A DNA stretch of 6,901 nucleotides from Spirochaetaceae bacterium (GTDB taxonomy: Bacteria > Spirochaetota > Spirochaetia > CADAEX01): assembly GCA_009778835.1 (NCBI GenBank), contig WRFK01000083.1, positions 1 through 6,901 of the forward strand, written 5' to 3'. A program made the translations under genes and the position numbers. The stretch's first letter is position 1. Each line of letters opens with the position of its first letter. Shown one piece after another: positions 1 to 6,208 of this stretch. Under the pieces are notes generated by a model. It searched no databases, was not told the DNA's origin, and saw nothing but the letters and a program-made list of their open reading frames with translations.

Positions 1-1
1 A

Positions 2-916
2 AAAAAGTTAATTAATAAAGCATTTTTATTTACCCTTATATTACCCCTGACAATTATATTGTCAGGGTGTGTTACCGGCAAACAACTTCCTGACAAATTA
101 AGCCCTTTGGATATTATTCCCGGGGATTTTTCTGTTTATTTAAAGATAAAAAAAATCGCTGCAACCATTCCTGTTATCAATGAAAAGATTGAAGAATTTT
201 CATCCCAAAGGGGAGTCCCTAAATTTTTAAAAGAAAGGACAGATAATATTAGCGCTCTCTTTTTAGATGATAATTGGGGCTACATTGTAACGCAGGGGAG
301 CTATCCGGATTCCTTTATCAGAGATAGGCTCGAGGAAAGTGAGGAATGGAAAGAGGGCGCTTATCGAAAATTAAGATATTATTTTTCCGATAACACAAAA
401 ACCATTATTATTCTGTTCAAAAATACTATCATAGTTTCAGATTTTAAAAAGGGGAAAGGGCAGGAAAGCGATTCTGCGGATTTTCGCGCAAAGAGAATTA
501 TTGATATTATTATCTCAAATGAATCCGTTACTTATCCTGTAGTTGATAATTCGGTTTTTCACATAACTTCAAAAACACCGGATAATGTTTTTACACAATT
601 TGTAAATGAAAATGTGAATCTTGATACAATTAAAGAAGTGAATTTTGATGTAATTCTTGATCCCAAAAATAAAAAAGCAGGCGGAATAAATATTTCCTTT
701 CTGGTTGAAGATGAAAAAAAAGCATTGCTTTTTAATTCTGTAATAAGGCTTTTCATATCTGATTATGTAGTAAAGAAAAAAATAACAGATGTAAAAACAC
801 TAAGAGAGAATAACAGTATTTACCATGATGAAGTTTTTGTCTATGTTAATATTCCCGATATTCCACTGGAAAAGCTTAATACATTTATCGCTGATTTTAT
901 AATAGACAGTCCATAA
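2..916 (+). CDS. Lipoprotein of unknown function, 5' end outside the window
   Basis: The frame is open from the first bases of the window to TAA at 914-916. A TTG at 59 could be taken as the start, but the in-frame codons before it (2-58) encode a lysine-rich start and a hydrophobic stretch (KKLINKAFLF, then TLILPLTIIL) leading into the lipobox L-S-G-C, with the Cys codon at 68-70. This is a type II (lipoprotein) signal peptide, so the TTG is an internal Leu codon. The true start should lie only a few codons left of base 1. The mature protein is about 282 residues. It is rich in Lys, Asp and Ile with alternating hydrophobic segments suggesting beta structure, and I see no further membrane segment or repeat. 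It should be lipid-anchored at the inner or outer membrane. I recognise no family. It sits 14 nt upstream of hisH on the same strand and is probably co-transcribed with it. Confidence 0.8.
   Translation, partial: KKLINKAFLFTLILPLTIILSGCVTGKQLPDKLSPLDIIPGDFSVYLKIKKIAATIPVINEKIEEFSSQRGVPKFLKERTDNISALFLDDNWGYIVTQGSYPDSFIRDRLEESEEWKEGAYRKLRYYFSDNTKTIIILFKNTIIVSDFKKGKGQESDSADFRAKRIIDIIISNESVTYPVVDNSVFHITSKTPDNVFTQFVNENVNLDTIKEVNFDVILDPKNKKAGGINISFLVEDEKKALLFNSVIRLFISDYVVKKKITDVKTLRENNSIYHDEVFVYVNIPDIPLEKLNTFIADFIIDSP
59..70 (+). other. Lipobox and signal peptidase II cleavage site
   Basis: Codons for Leu-Ser-Gly-Cys (TTG TCA GGG TGT) directly follow a hydrophobic run encoded by 20-58. This matches the lipobox pattern [LVI][ASTVI][GAS]C. 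Cleavage is expected before the Cys at 68-70, which would be lipidated. Its presence is the reason for rejecting the TTG at 59 as the gene start. Confidence 0.8.
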
Positions 917-923
917 AAAGGGG
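916..923 (+). promoter_or_regulatory. Ribosome binding site for hisH, supports a TTG start
   Basis: A purine-rich AAAAGGGG run lies in the 14-nt gap before hisH and ends 7 nt before the TTG at 931. The family's usual N-terminus, a hydrophobic strand ending in DY followed by GNL, begins directly after this TTG. TTG is therefore the likely initiation codon even though it is not an ATG. Confidence 0.6.
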
Positions 924-930
924 AAGCAAA

Positions 931-1536
931 TTGGTTACAGGTGTAGTGGATTATAAAGCAGGAAATCTAAAAAGTATTGAAAATGCGCTTAAAAATCTAA
1001 ATGCGGATTTTATAATATCAGATGATCCCAAAAAACTTAAAAATTGCGACAAGTTGATATTCCCCGGAGTCGGAGAAGCAAGTTCCGCAATGCGAAATCT
1101 TTCAAAATATGGTCTTGACCAATTTTTAAGAGAATATGCAAAGAAAGGGAATCCGTTACTTGGTATTTGCCTGGGGACGCAGATTATCCTCTCGTGGTCG
1201 GAAGAAGGAAACACAGAATGCTTAAATATTGTAGACGGGAAAGTGCAACTGTTTGACAAAAACATGGGACTTAAAATTCCGCAAATAGGGTGGAATACAG
1301 TGCGTTATGTAAAACCGCACTATCTTTTTAAAGATATTCCTAACCACTCATCATTTTATTTTGTGCACTCCTACTATCCCAATGTTAAAAAAGAATTTAC
1401 AATAGGGGAATGTGAATATGGAATTGCTTTTACCTGCGCCATATCGCGCGATAATATATGCGCGCTCCAGTTTCATCCCGAAAAATCGGGAAGACATGGT
1501 CTTAAATTGATAAATAATTTTCTTAAAGGAGAATAG
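931..1536 (+). CDS. hisH: Imidazole glycerol phosphate synthase, glutamine amidotransferase subunit HisH
   Basis: HisH is the class I glutamine amidotransferase that hydrolyses glutamine and channels ammonia to HisF in step five of histidine biosynthesis (also yielding AICAR for purines). The 201-aa length is typical. Visible motifs are the N-terminal VDYKAGNL (6-13), the oxyanion-strand segment FPGVGEASSAM (44-54), the nucleophile elbow GICLGTQ with Cys80, FVHSYY (144-149), and FHPEKSG with His182 and Glu184. Together these give the complete Cys-His-Glu triad. Thr83 stands where many homologues have Met (GICLGMQ), a minor change. The start is TTG with a good Shine-Dalgarno sequence. The gene overlaps nothing; its stop is 2 nt before hisF, and the hisF ribosome binding site lies inside its 3' end, which suggests translational coupling. 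Related amidotransferases work in sugar-modifying pathways, but the standard HisF partner favours the IGP synthase role. Confidence 0.93.
   Translation: MVTGVVDYKAGNLKSIENALKNLNADFIISDDPKKLKNCDKLIFPGVGEASSAMRNLSKYGLDQFLREYAKKGNPLLGICLGTQIILSWSEEGNTECLNIVDGKVQLFDKNMGLKIPQIGWNTVRYVKPHYLFKDIPNHSSFYFVHSYYPNVKKEFTIGECEYGIAFTCAISRDNICALQFHPEKSGRHGLKLINNFLKGE
1525..1531 (+). promoter_or_regulatory. hisF ribosome binding site embedded in the hisH 3' end
   Basis: AAAGGAG ends 7 nt before the hisF ATG at 1539 and overlaps the last sense codons of hisH. Because stop and start are separated by two bases, ribosomes finishing hisH can readily reinitiate, which would keep the two subunits in 1:1 ratio. Confidence 0.7.
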
Positions 1537-1538
1537 AT

Positions 1539-2309
1539 ATGTTTTTAAAAAGAATAATTGTATGCCTTGATGTAAGGGACGGAAAAACAACAAAAGGGAT
1601 AAAATTTAAAGGTAACGTAGATATTGGCGACCCTGTAGAGATGGCTGAAAAATATTATAAAGAAGGGGCAGATGAACTTGTTTTTTACGATATTACTGCT
1701 TCGGCTGAAAACAGGGGAATAATGATCGATATTGTGGAAAAAGTTGCGGAAAAAATATCGCTTCCTTTTACAGTAGGCGGCGGGATAGCAACTACAGATG
1801 ATATAAGAAGAGTGCTGCTTGTAGGAGCCGACAAAGTAAGCATTAACAGCCAGGCAGTAAAAAATCCTTCGATAATTGAAGAAGGGGCATCTCTCTTTGG
1901 CAGGCAATGTATTGTTCTTGGAATGGATGCGCTTGCTGACCGTGCTATGCCATCAGGATACCGCGTTGTTATAAATGGCGGAAGAACTCCGACAGAACTC
2001 GATGCTCTGGAATGGGCAAAACAAGCAGAGAAACTTGGAGCCGGCGAAATTGTCCTTAATTCAATAGATACCGATGGCGTAAAGCAGGGTTATGAAGTAA
2101 ATCTTACAAATATTATTTCTTCAAATGTAGGTATTCCTGTTGTTGCATCCGGCGGCGGCGGAAAACCTGAACATCTTAGCGATGTATTTATAAAAGGAAA
2201 AGCAGATGCAGCTCTTGTCGCCTCAATGGTTCATTATGGATATTATTCCATTAAAGAAATTAAAGAATATCTAAAAAAATGCGGAATCCCTGTAAGGCTT
2301 GACTGGTAG
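1539..2309 (+). CDS. hisF: Imidazole glycerol phosphate synthase, cyclase subunit HisF
   Basis: HisF is the (beta/alpha)8-barrel cyclase that uses ammonia from HisH to convert PRFAR to imidazole glycerol phosphate and AICAR. The 256-aa length is normal. Motifs in order: the N-terminal strand KRIIVCLDVRDG with catalytic Asp11, GDPVEMA (30-36), ELVFYDITAS (46-55), the phosphate-binding segment TVGGGI (78-83), ADKVSINSQAVKNP (97-110), CIVLGMD with the second catalytic Asp at 130, GAGEIVLNSIDTDG (167-180), the second phosphate-binding segment VVASGGGGK (201-209), and the terminal HYGYYSIKEIKEYL with GIPVRL. Both catalytic aspartates are present, so it should be active. These features mark HisF rather than its paralogue HisA. 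It follows hisH directly and precedes the acyl-CoA ligase by 8 nt. Confidence 0.96.
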   Translation: MFLKRIIVCLDVRDGKTTKGIKFKGNVDIGDPVEMAEKYYKEGADELVFYDITASAENRGIMIDIVEKVAEKISLPFTVGGGIATTDDIRRVLLVGADKVSINSQAVKNPSIIEEGASLFGRQCIVLGMDALADRAMPSGYRVVINGGRTPTELDALEWAKQAEKLGAGEIVLNSIDTDGVKQGYEVNLTNIISSNVGIPVVASGGGGKPEHLSDVFIKGKADAALVASMVHYGYYSIKEIKEYLKKCGIPVRLDW

Positions 2310-2317
2310 AAGCCTGC

Positions 2318-3958
2318 ATGGAAACACTAATATATAAAACACCTTCCGCATACAGTTCTCCCCTCCTCATTAAAAACATTCTTTTATGTCCGCATGCATA
2401 CAATCCTGACCAGGAGATAGTTTACAAAGATATTGTGCGCATTAGCTATCGCCAAATGAGGGATAGGGTCGCAAGGCTTGCCTCTGCCTTAATTGAAATG
2501 GGCGTAAAACCAGGAGATGTGGTGGCTGTTATGGACTGGGATTCGCATCGTTATCTTGAATGTTATTTTGCAATACCAATGATTGGGGCAGTCCTACACA
2601 TGGTAAATATCAGGATGTCTGCAGAACAGATGATTTACACAATAGCGCAGGCAGAAGATAAAGTCATTCTGGTCAATTCTGATTTCCTTCCGATTCTTGA
2701 ACAGATAAAAGGGCGCATTAATACTGTTAAACATTATGTTCTTCTTTCCAATCCCAATGAAATACAAAAAACAAGCTTTGAATTTTCAGGTATTTATGAA
2801 GATATGCTTGAGAGGGCAAAGCCTCTTGCGGAATTTCCAGACTTCGATGAGAATACGCGGGCCACAACTTTTTTTTCAACCGGTACTACCGGTCTGCCAA
2901 AAGGCGTTTACTTCAGCCATCGGCAAATCGTTATTCACACTTTGGCAATGATGTCTGCTTTAACCATACCAACCGAAAAAAGCCGCCTCCACATGGAAGA
3001 TGTTTATATGCCTATAACGCCAATGTATCATGTTCATGCCTGGGGTATTCCTTTTATTGCAACCATGCTTGGGCTTAAGCAGGTCTTTCCCGGAAAGTAT
3101 TTGCCCGATGTGCTTCTGAAACTTATTGCTAAGGAAAAAGTTACTTACTCCCACTGTGTTCCGACAATCGTCAATATGCTTCTTTCAGACTCTACTTCGG
3201 AAAACTATGACCTTTCCCACTGGAAAGTTATTATAGGAGGCTCTGCTCTTCCACGCGCAATTGCAATCAAAGCTCTAAAAAGGGGAATAGATATCTACTG
3301 CGGCTATGGTATGTCTGAAACTTGCCCTGTTATTACTGTTCAGCATTTAAGTACAGAGGAGCAAGCGCTTCCTGTTGAAGACAAGGCATCTCTTCTTGTC
3401 CGCGCAGGACGGCCAATAGGCCTTGTTGATATGAAAGTAATGAACGCAGAAGGCGAGGCTCCCCGGGACGATAAAACAACAGGAGAAGTCTTGATCCGCG
3501 CTCCATGGTATACCCAGGGTTATCTTAAAGATACCTCCAATTCGGAGAAACTGTGGGAAGGCGGCTGGATGCATACTCAGGATGTTGGTTGCCGGGATTC
3601 TACAGGATCACTGCGTATAACAGATAGAATAAAAGATGTTATTAAGATAGGCGGAGAATGGATATCCTCGCTGGAAATTGAGGACATCCTTTGCCTTTAT
3701 CCGGCAATAGCCGAAGTTGCTATAATAGGCTATCCGCACACAAGCTGGGGAGAAGTTCCATTTGCCCTGGTTGTGCCAAAAGCCGGTGAAACAATTAAGG
3801 CAAAAGAGATTGTGAAGCATGTAAAAAAATATATTGACCTTGGACTTCTTCCGCGTGAAGCGGTACTGACAAAAGTAAAATTTGTTCAGGCTATTGATAA
3901 GACAAGCGTTGGAAAAATCAACAAGGTCGAACTTAGAAAAAAACATCTGCCTGGCTGA
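2318..3958 (+). CDS. AMP-forming fatty-acyl-CoA ligase, medium-chain (AlkK-like) type
   Basis: This is an adenylate-forming enzyme expected to activate a fatty acid with ATP to acyl-AMP and then form acyl-CoA in the cytoplasm. It has 546 aa. Motifs visible: P-loop A3 FFSTGTTGLPKGVYFSH (185-201), TPMYHVHAWG (234-243), VIIGGSALP (304-312), A5 YGMSETCP (330-337), A7 GGWMHTQD (415-422), hinge A8 ITDRIKDVIKIGGEWIS (434-450), and A10 KTSVGKINK with the acyl-transfer Lys533. The pattern and length resemble medium-chain acyl-CoA synthetases such as Pseudomonas AlkK, recalled from memory. Chain length is not provable here. In A7 the usual TGD reads TQD. The upstream Shine-Dalgarno is weak (AGAAG at 2309-2313), so translation may be coupled to hisF, whose stop is 8 nt upstream. 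It has no membrane segment. It ends 24 nt from the convergent glpK. Confidence 0.9.
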   Translation: METLIYKTPSAYSSPLLIKNILLCPHAYNPDQEIVYKDIVRISYRQMRDRVARLASALIEMGVKPGDVVAVMDWDSHRYLECYFAIPMIGAVLHMVNIRMSAEQMIYTIAQAEDKVILVNSDFLPILEQIKGRINTVKHYVLLSNPNEIQKTSFEFSGIYEDMLERAKPLAEFPDFDENTRATTFFSTGTTGLPKGVYFSHRQIVIHTLAMMSALTIPTEKSRLHMEDVYMPITPMYHVHAWGIPFIATMLGLKQVFPGKYLPDVLLKLIAKEKVTYSHCVPTIVNMLLSDSTSENYDLSHWKVIIGGSALPRAIAIKALKRGIDIYCGYGMSETCPVITVQHLSTEEQALPVEDKASLLVRAGRPIGLVDMKVMNAEGEAPRDDKTTGEVLIRAPWYTQGYLKDTSNSEKLWEGGWMHTQDVGCRDSTGSLRITDRIKDVIKIGGEWISSLEIEDILCLYPAIAEVAIIGYPHTSWGEVPFALVVPKAGETIKAKEIVKHVKKYIDLGLLPREAVLTKVKFVQAIDKTSVGKINKVELRKKHLPG

Positions 3959-3982
3959 CAGCGGCGCTTATAGCATACATTA

Positions 3983-5473
3983 TTATTTTGGCGCCCAATC
4001 TGTGCTACGGCCAACTGCTTTGTGCCAGCCTGCTATAAGTTTTGTCCTGCGCGCTTCGTCCATGTTGGGAGAAAAAGTCTTGTCGCACTTCCATTTGGTT
4101 TTGACTTCATCAAGCCCCTGCCAGAAACCTGTTGCAATGCCGGCAAGGTATGCTGCGCCCAAAGCAGTGGTTTCCCGAATCATTGGACAGTGTATAACTC
4201 CATTTATAACATCAGCCTGAAACTGCATTATGAATTTATTCTGGCTTGCGCCTCCGTCAACTTTTAACTCCTTAAGAGTTGTTCCCGTATCTTTTTCCAT
4301 TGCCCGTACAAGATCCATGCTCTGGTAGGCAATAGATTCTTGCGCAGCCCTTATAATGTGGTTACGCTTTGTCCCGCGGGTAATTCCTACAATGCAGCCT
4401 CTTGCATACATATCCCAGTAGGGCGCGCCCAGGCCGGTAAACGCAGGAACCAGATAAACTCCGCCTGTATCGCTTACCCTGGAGGCATGGTATTCAGAAT
4501 CAGCGCTTTCTGTAATTAAACGCATCTCATCCCTTAGCCACTGTATAACAGCGCCGCCCACAAAGACGCTTCCTTCAAGGGCATACTGGACTTTATTGTC
4601 CATACCGGCAGCGATGGTGGTCAAAAGACCGTTTTGGCTTTCGCATGGCTCATTGCCTGTATTCATTAATAGGAAACAGCCGGTTCCGTAGGTATTCTTC
4701 GCCTCTCCCTTGTTAAAGCAGCATTGGCCAAAAAGAGCAGCCTGTTGATCCCCTGCAACACCTGCTATGGGTATCTCTTTCCCCAAAATATTTGCAGCGC
4801 CGTAAATCCTGCCCGAAGGATATACAGCAGGGAGCATTTGTCTGGGAATGTTCATGGCTTTTAGCAGCTTCTCATCCCAATCAAGTTTATGAATATTAAA
4901 AATCATTGTGCGGCTTGCGTTTGTATAATCTGTTGCATGGATAACGTTGCCTGAAAGTTTCCACATAAGCCATGTATCCACAGTTCCAAAAAGCAGCTCT
5001 CCCTTCTGTGCCCGCTCTTGCGCCCCTTCAACATGATCCAGGATCCACTTTATTTTGGTCCCCGAAAAGTACGCGTCGGGCACAAGCCCTGTAGTCTTTT
5101 TTATATAATCTTTCAGGTTTTGATTTTTTACAAGATCATCCACAATGTCGGAAGTTCTCCGGCATTGCCATACAATGGCGTTATGCACAGGCAGGCCGGT
5201 ATTTTTATCCCATACTACTGTGGTTTCCCGCTGGTTTGTAATGCCTATTGCTGCAATGTCATTAGGGGAAATATTCTTTTTGGCAAGAAGCTCCATCATC
5301 ACAGCATGTTGGGAAGAATAAATTTCCATGGGGTCGTGTTCAACCCAACCTTCCCGCGGATAAACTTGCGCAAATTCCTTCTGCTCTATCCCGATCATAT
5401 TTTGTTCATGGTCAAAAAGAATTGCCCGGGAACTTGTTGTCCCCTGATCCAGAGCCAGTATGTATTTAGCCAT
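3983..5473 (-). CDS. glpK: Glycerol kinase
   Basis: GlpK phosphorylates glycerol with ATP to sn-glycerol 3-phosphate, the entry point for glycerol catabolism and phospholipid synthesis. The 496-aa length is standard for the FGGY family. Visible motifs: phosphate-binding LDQGTTSSR (8-16), glycerol-contacting NQRE with Arg82-Glu83, Trp102, the FGGY signature 1 region YFSGTKIKWILDH (135-147), GTVDTWLMWK (163-172), DYTNASRT (182-189), catalytic Asp242 in AGDQQAALFGQ, NTYGTGCF (260-267), and the adenine-binding VDGGAS (405-410). All expected catalytic residues are present. It lacks the E. coli loop that binds fructose 1,6-bisphosphate (GGTR before IPI; here only GKEIPI), and the HFYG-type phosphorylatable His of Firmicutes GlpK is also missing. 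No glpF, glpD or glpR is adjacent. The gene stands alone with its own promoter region and converges on the acyl-CoA ligase. Confidence 0.97.
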   Translation of the reverse strand: MAKYILALDQGTTSSRAILFDHEQNMIGIEQKEFAQVYPREGWVEHDPMEIYSSQHAVMMELLAKKNISPNDIAAIGITNQRETTVVWDKNTGLPVHNAIVWQCRRTSDIVDDLVKNQNLKDYIKKTTGLVPDAYFSGTKIKWILDHVEGAQERAQKGELLFGTVDTWLMWKLSGNVIHATDYTNASRTMIFNIHKLDWDEKLLKAMNIPRQMLPAVYPSGRIYGAANILGKEIPIAGVAGDQQAALFGQCCFNKGEAKNTYGTGCFLLMNTGNEPCESQNGLLTTIAAGMDNKVQYALEGSVFVGGAVIQWLRDEMRLITESADSEYHASRVSDTGGVYLVPAFTGLGAPYWDMYARGCIVGITRGTKRNHIIRAAQESIAYQSMDLVRAMEKDTGTTLKELKVDGGASQNKFIMQFQADVINGVIHCPMIRETTALGAAYLAGIATGFWQGLDEVKTKWKCDKTFSPNMDEARRTKLIAGWHKAVGRSTDWAPK

Positions 5474-5479
5474 AAAATG

Positions 5480-5484
5480 CCTCC
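5480..5484 (-). promoter_or_regulatory. glpK ribosome binding site
   Basis: On the minus strand a perfect GGAGG lies 6 nt before the ATG at 5473. It fixes the start codon, which also matches the usual GlpK N-terminus (lysine, then YILALDQG). Confidence 0.8.
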
Positions 5485-5491
5485 GAATAAG

Positions 5492-5509
5492 ATTATATCA
5501 TGAATTATA
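5492..5509 (-). promoter_or_regulatory. Candidate glpK promoter, two overlapping -10 options
   Basis: On the minus strand two perfect TATAAT hexamers lie just upstream of the glpK Shine-Dalgarno, at 5509-5504 and 5497-5492. Neither has a convincing -35 box at 16-18 nt (the best I find matches TTGACA at about three of six positions). The region is very AT-rich, so chance TATAAT matches are expected. A start from the upstream box would give a leader of roughly 25-30 nt. Confidence 0.35.
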
Positions 5510-5716
5510 ATTTTTTACATCTTTTCTCTTTATTGCGATCTTTGTAAATGGAAATTTAAAGATTTTTTTTCGCAGGGGCAAGAAGAACAGGGTGTATAAA
5601 AAATGAGTTGCATAAGATTATCAAATTTAACTTTGAATCTCTAGAATGTGGTAAAAATTAATATATCCATTGAGAGGATTCGTCATTAAAACAGGGGTGC
5701 AGATAACTAAATTAGT

Positions 5717-5929
5717 CTATATCTTCTTAATTTCCTCTACAGTGAGATTTGTGGCCTGAGCAATAATTTCTATGGAAACGCCAAGTTTTTTTAAATTAGC
5801 CACTGTCTGGCGCTTCTCCCGAAAAGCCTTTTCGCGACCCTCTTCTCGACCTTCCAGCAAAGCTTCTTCTCGTTCTTCCTTGCGGGCAAATGCAATTGCA
5901 TCTTCAGTATTCCATTCAGTTAATATCAT
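5717..5929 (-). CDS. Free-standing Rpn C-terminal small protein (RpnS-like), 70 aa
   Basis: This ORF has no nuclease domain. Its first ~31 residues (MILTEWNTEDAIAFARKEER, then EEALLEGREEG) equal the tail region of the neighbouring rpn gene. The rest differs: REKAFREKRQ (32-41), then ANLKKLGVSIEIIAQATNLT and VEEIKKI, a motif familiar from the ends of Rpn/YhgA-type proteins. The acidic/basic run at residues 15-41 is likely a charged helix or coiled coil. A GGAGG at 5942-5938 lies 8 nt before the ATG, so it looks translatable. Homology continues upstream of the ATG (EFIKTHGSEVLN in frame) until a TGA at 5974-5972, so this could equally be the remnant of a second rpn gene. It starts 54 nt after the neighbouring tail ORF stops and is probably co-transcribed. 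By analogy with E. coli RpnS it may act as an antitoxin; that is inference. Confidence 0.55.
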   Translation of the reverse strand: MILTEWNTEDAIAFARKEEREEALLEGREEGREKAFREKRQTVANLKKLGVSIEIIAQATNLTVEEIKKI

Positions 5930-5950
5930 GTTAAGAACCTCCGACCCATG
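5835..5950 (-). repeat. 116-bp direct repeat, copy A
   Basis: This block matches 6114-6229 without gaps, differing at about 4 of 116 positions by eye (two near its low-coordinate end, two in the middle). It spans the Shine-Dalgarno, the ATG and the first ~31 codons of the small tail ORF. Beyond it, identity drops to about 15 of 21 bases on the 5' coding side and is lost on the 3' coding side. Confidence 0.9.
5938..5942 (-). promoter_or_regulatory. Ribosome binding site of the free-standing tail ORF
   Basis: GGAGG lies 8 nt upstream of the ATG at 5929, inside the duplicated 116-bp block. The same bases also encode part of the peptide GSEVLN in the ancestral full-length frame, so the Shine-Dalgarno match could be a by-product of coding. 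Confidence 0.55.
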
Positions 5951-5983
5951 AGTTTTTATGAATTCTATTTTTCAACAGATTCT

Positions 5984-6208
5984 TTATTTTTTGATATTGA
6001 GATTTATTCTTTTTTTTATTTCATCAATAGAAAGTCCTTGATCCAATAATTCCAAGAAATGCTTTTTTCCTTCTTCTAGGCCATCAATACGACCCTCTTC
6101 TCGACCAACAACACGACCTTCCTCTCGACCTTCCAGCAAAGCTTCTTCTCGTTCTTCCTTGCGGGCAAAAGCAATTGCGTCTTCAGTATTCCATTCAGTT
6201 AATATCAT
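5984..6208 (-). CDS. Candidate intragenic C-terminal Rpn small protein (RpnS-like), 74 aa
   Basis: An in-frame ATG inside the rpn tail is preceded by GGAGG with 8-nt spacing and lies downstream of the frameshift, so it can be translated regardless of the break. The protein begins MILTEWNTEDAIAFARKEER. It then has three 8-residue units ending EEG (LLEGREEG, RVVGREEG, RIDGLEEG; residues 24-47) and a short C-terminal helix (LELLDQGLSIDEIKKRINL). No signal peptide or membrane segment is seen. In E. coli rpn genes an internal start of this kind yields a small protein that blocks the full-length toxin; assigning that role here is inference. It may instead be only the 3' end of the pseudogene. Confidence 0.5.
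   Translation of the reverse strand: MILTEWNTEDAIAFARKEEREEALLEGREEGRVVGREEGRIDGLEEGKKHFLELLDQGLSIDEIKKRINLNIKK
6068..6139 (-). repeat. Three degenerate 24-bp tandem units encoding xxxGxEEG
   Basis: The units encode LLEGREEG, RVVGREEG and RIDGLEEG. A 17-nt string running from CGACCCTC to CTCGACC (+ strand) in the array (6090-6106) recurs identically at 5835-5851 in copy A and with two changes at 6114-6130. Such Gly-Arg-Glu-rich repeats are common near the C-terminus of Rpn-type proteins and are likely sites of slippage or recombination. Confidence 0.7.

Noticed and set aside
3963..3995. GGCGC...GCGCC complementary arms between the convergent ligase and glpK genes, as a bidirectional terminator.
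   Set aside because: The stem is only 5 bp with a ~23-nt loop, there is no proper U-tract directly after it, and one arm lies inside the glpK 3' end. I do not call a terminator.
5018..5503. A 161-codon open frame on the + strand.
   Set aside because: It lies antisense to glpK, has no recognisable motif and no ribosome binding site, and glpK is a clear full-length enzyme.
5701..5722. Palindrome ACTAATTTAGT (minus strand) at the end of the small tail ORF as a terminator.
   Set aside because: The arms are 5 bp with a 1-nt centre and AT-rich, and cannot form a stable hairpin; no T-tract follows.
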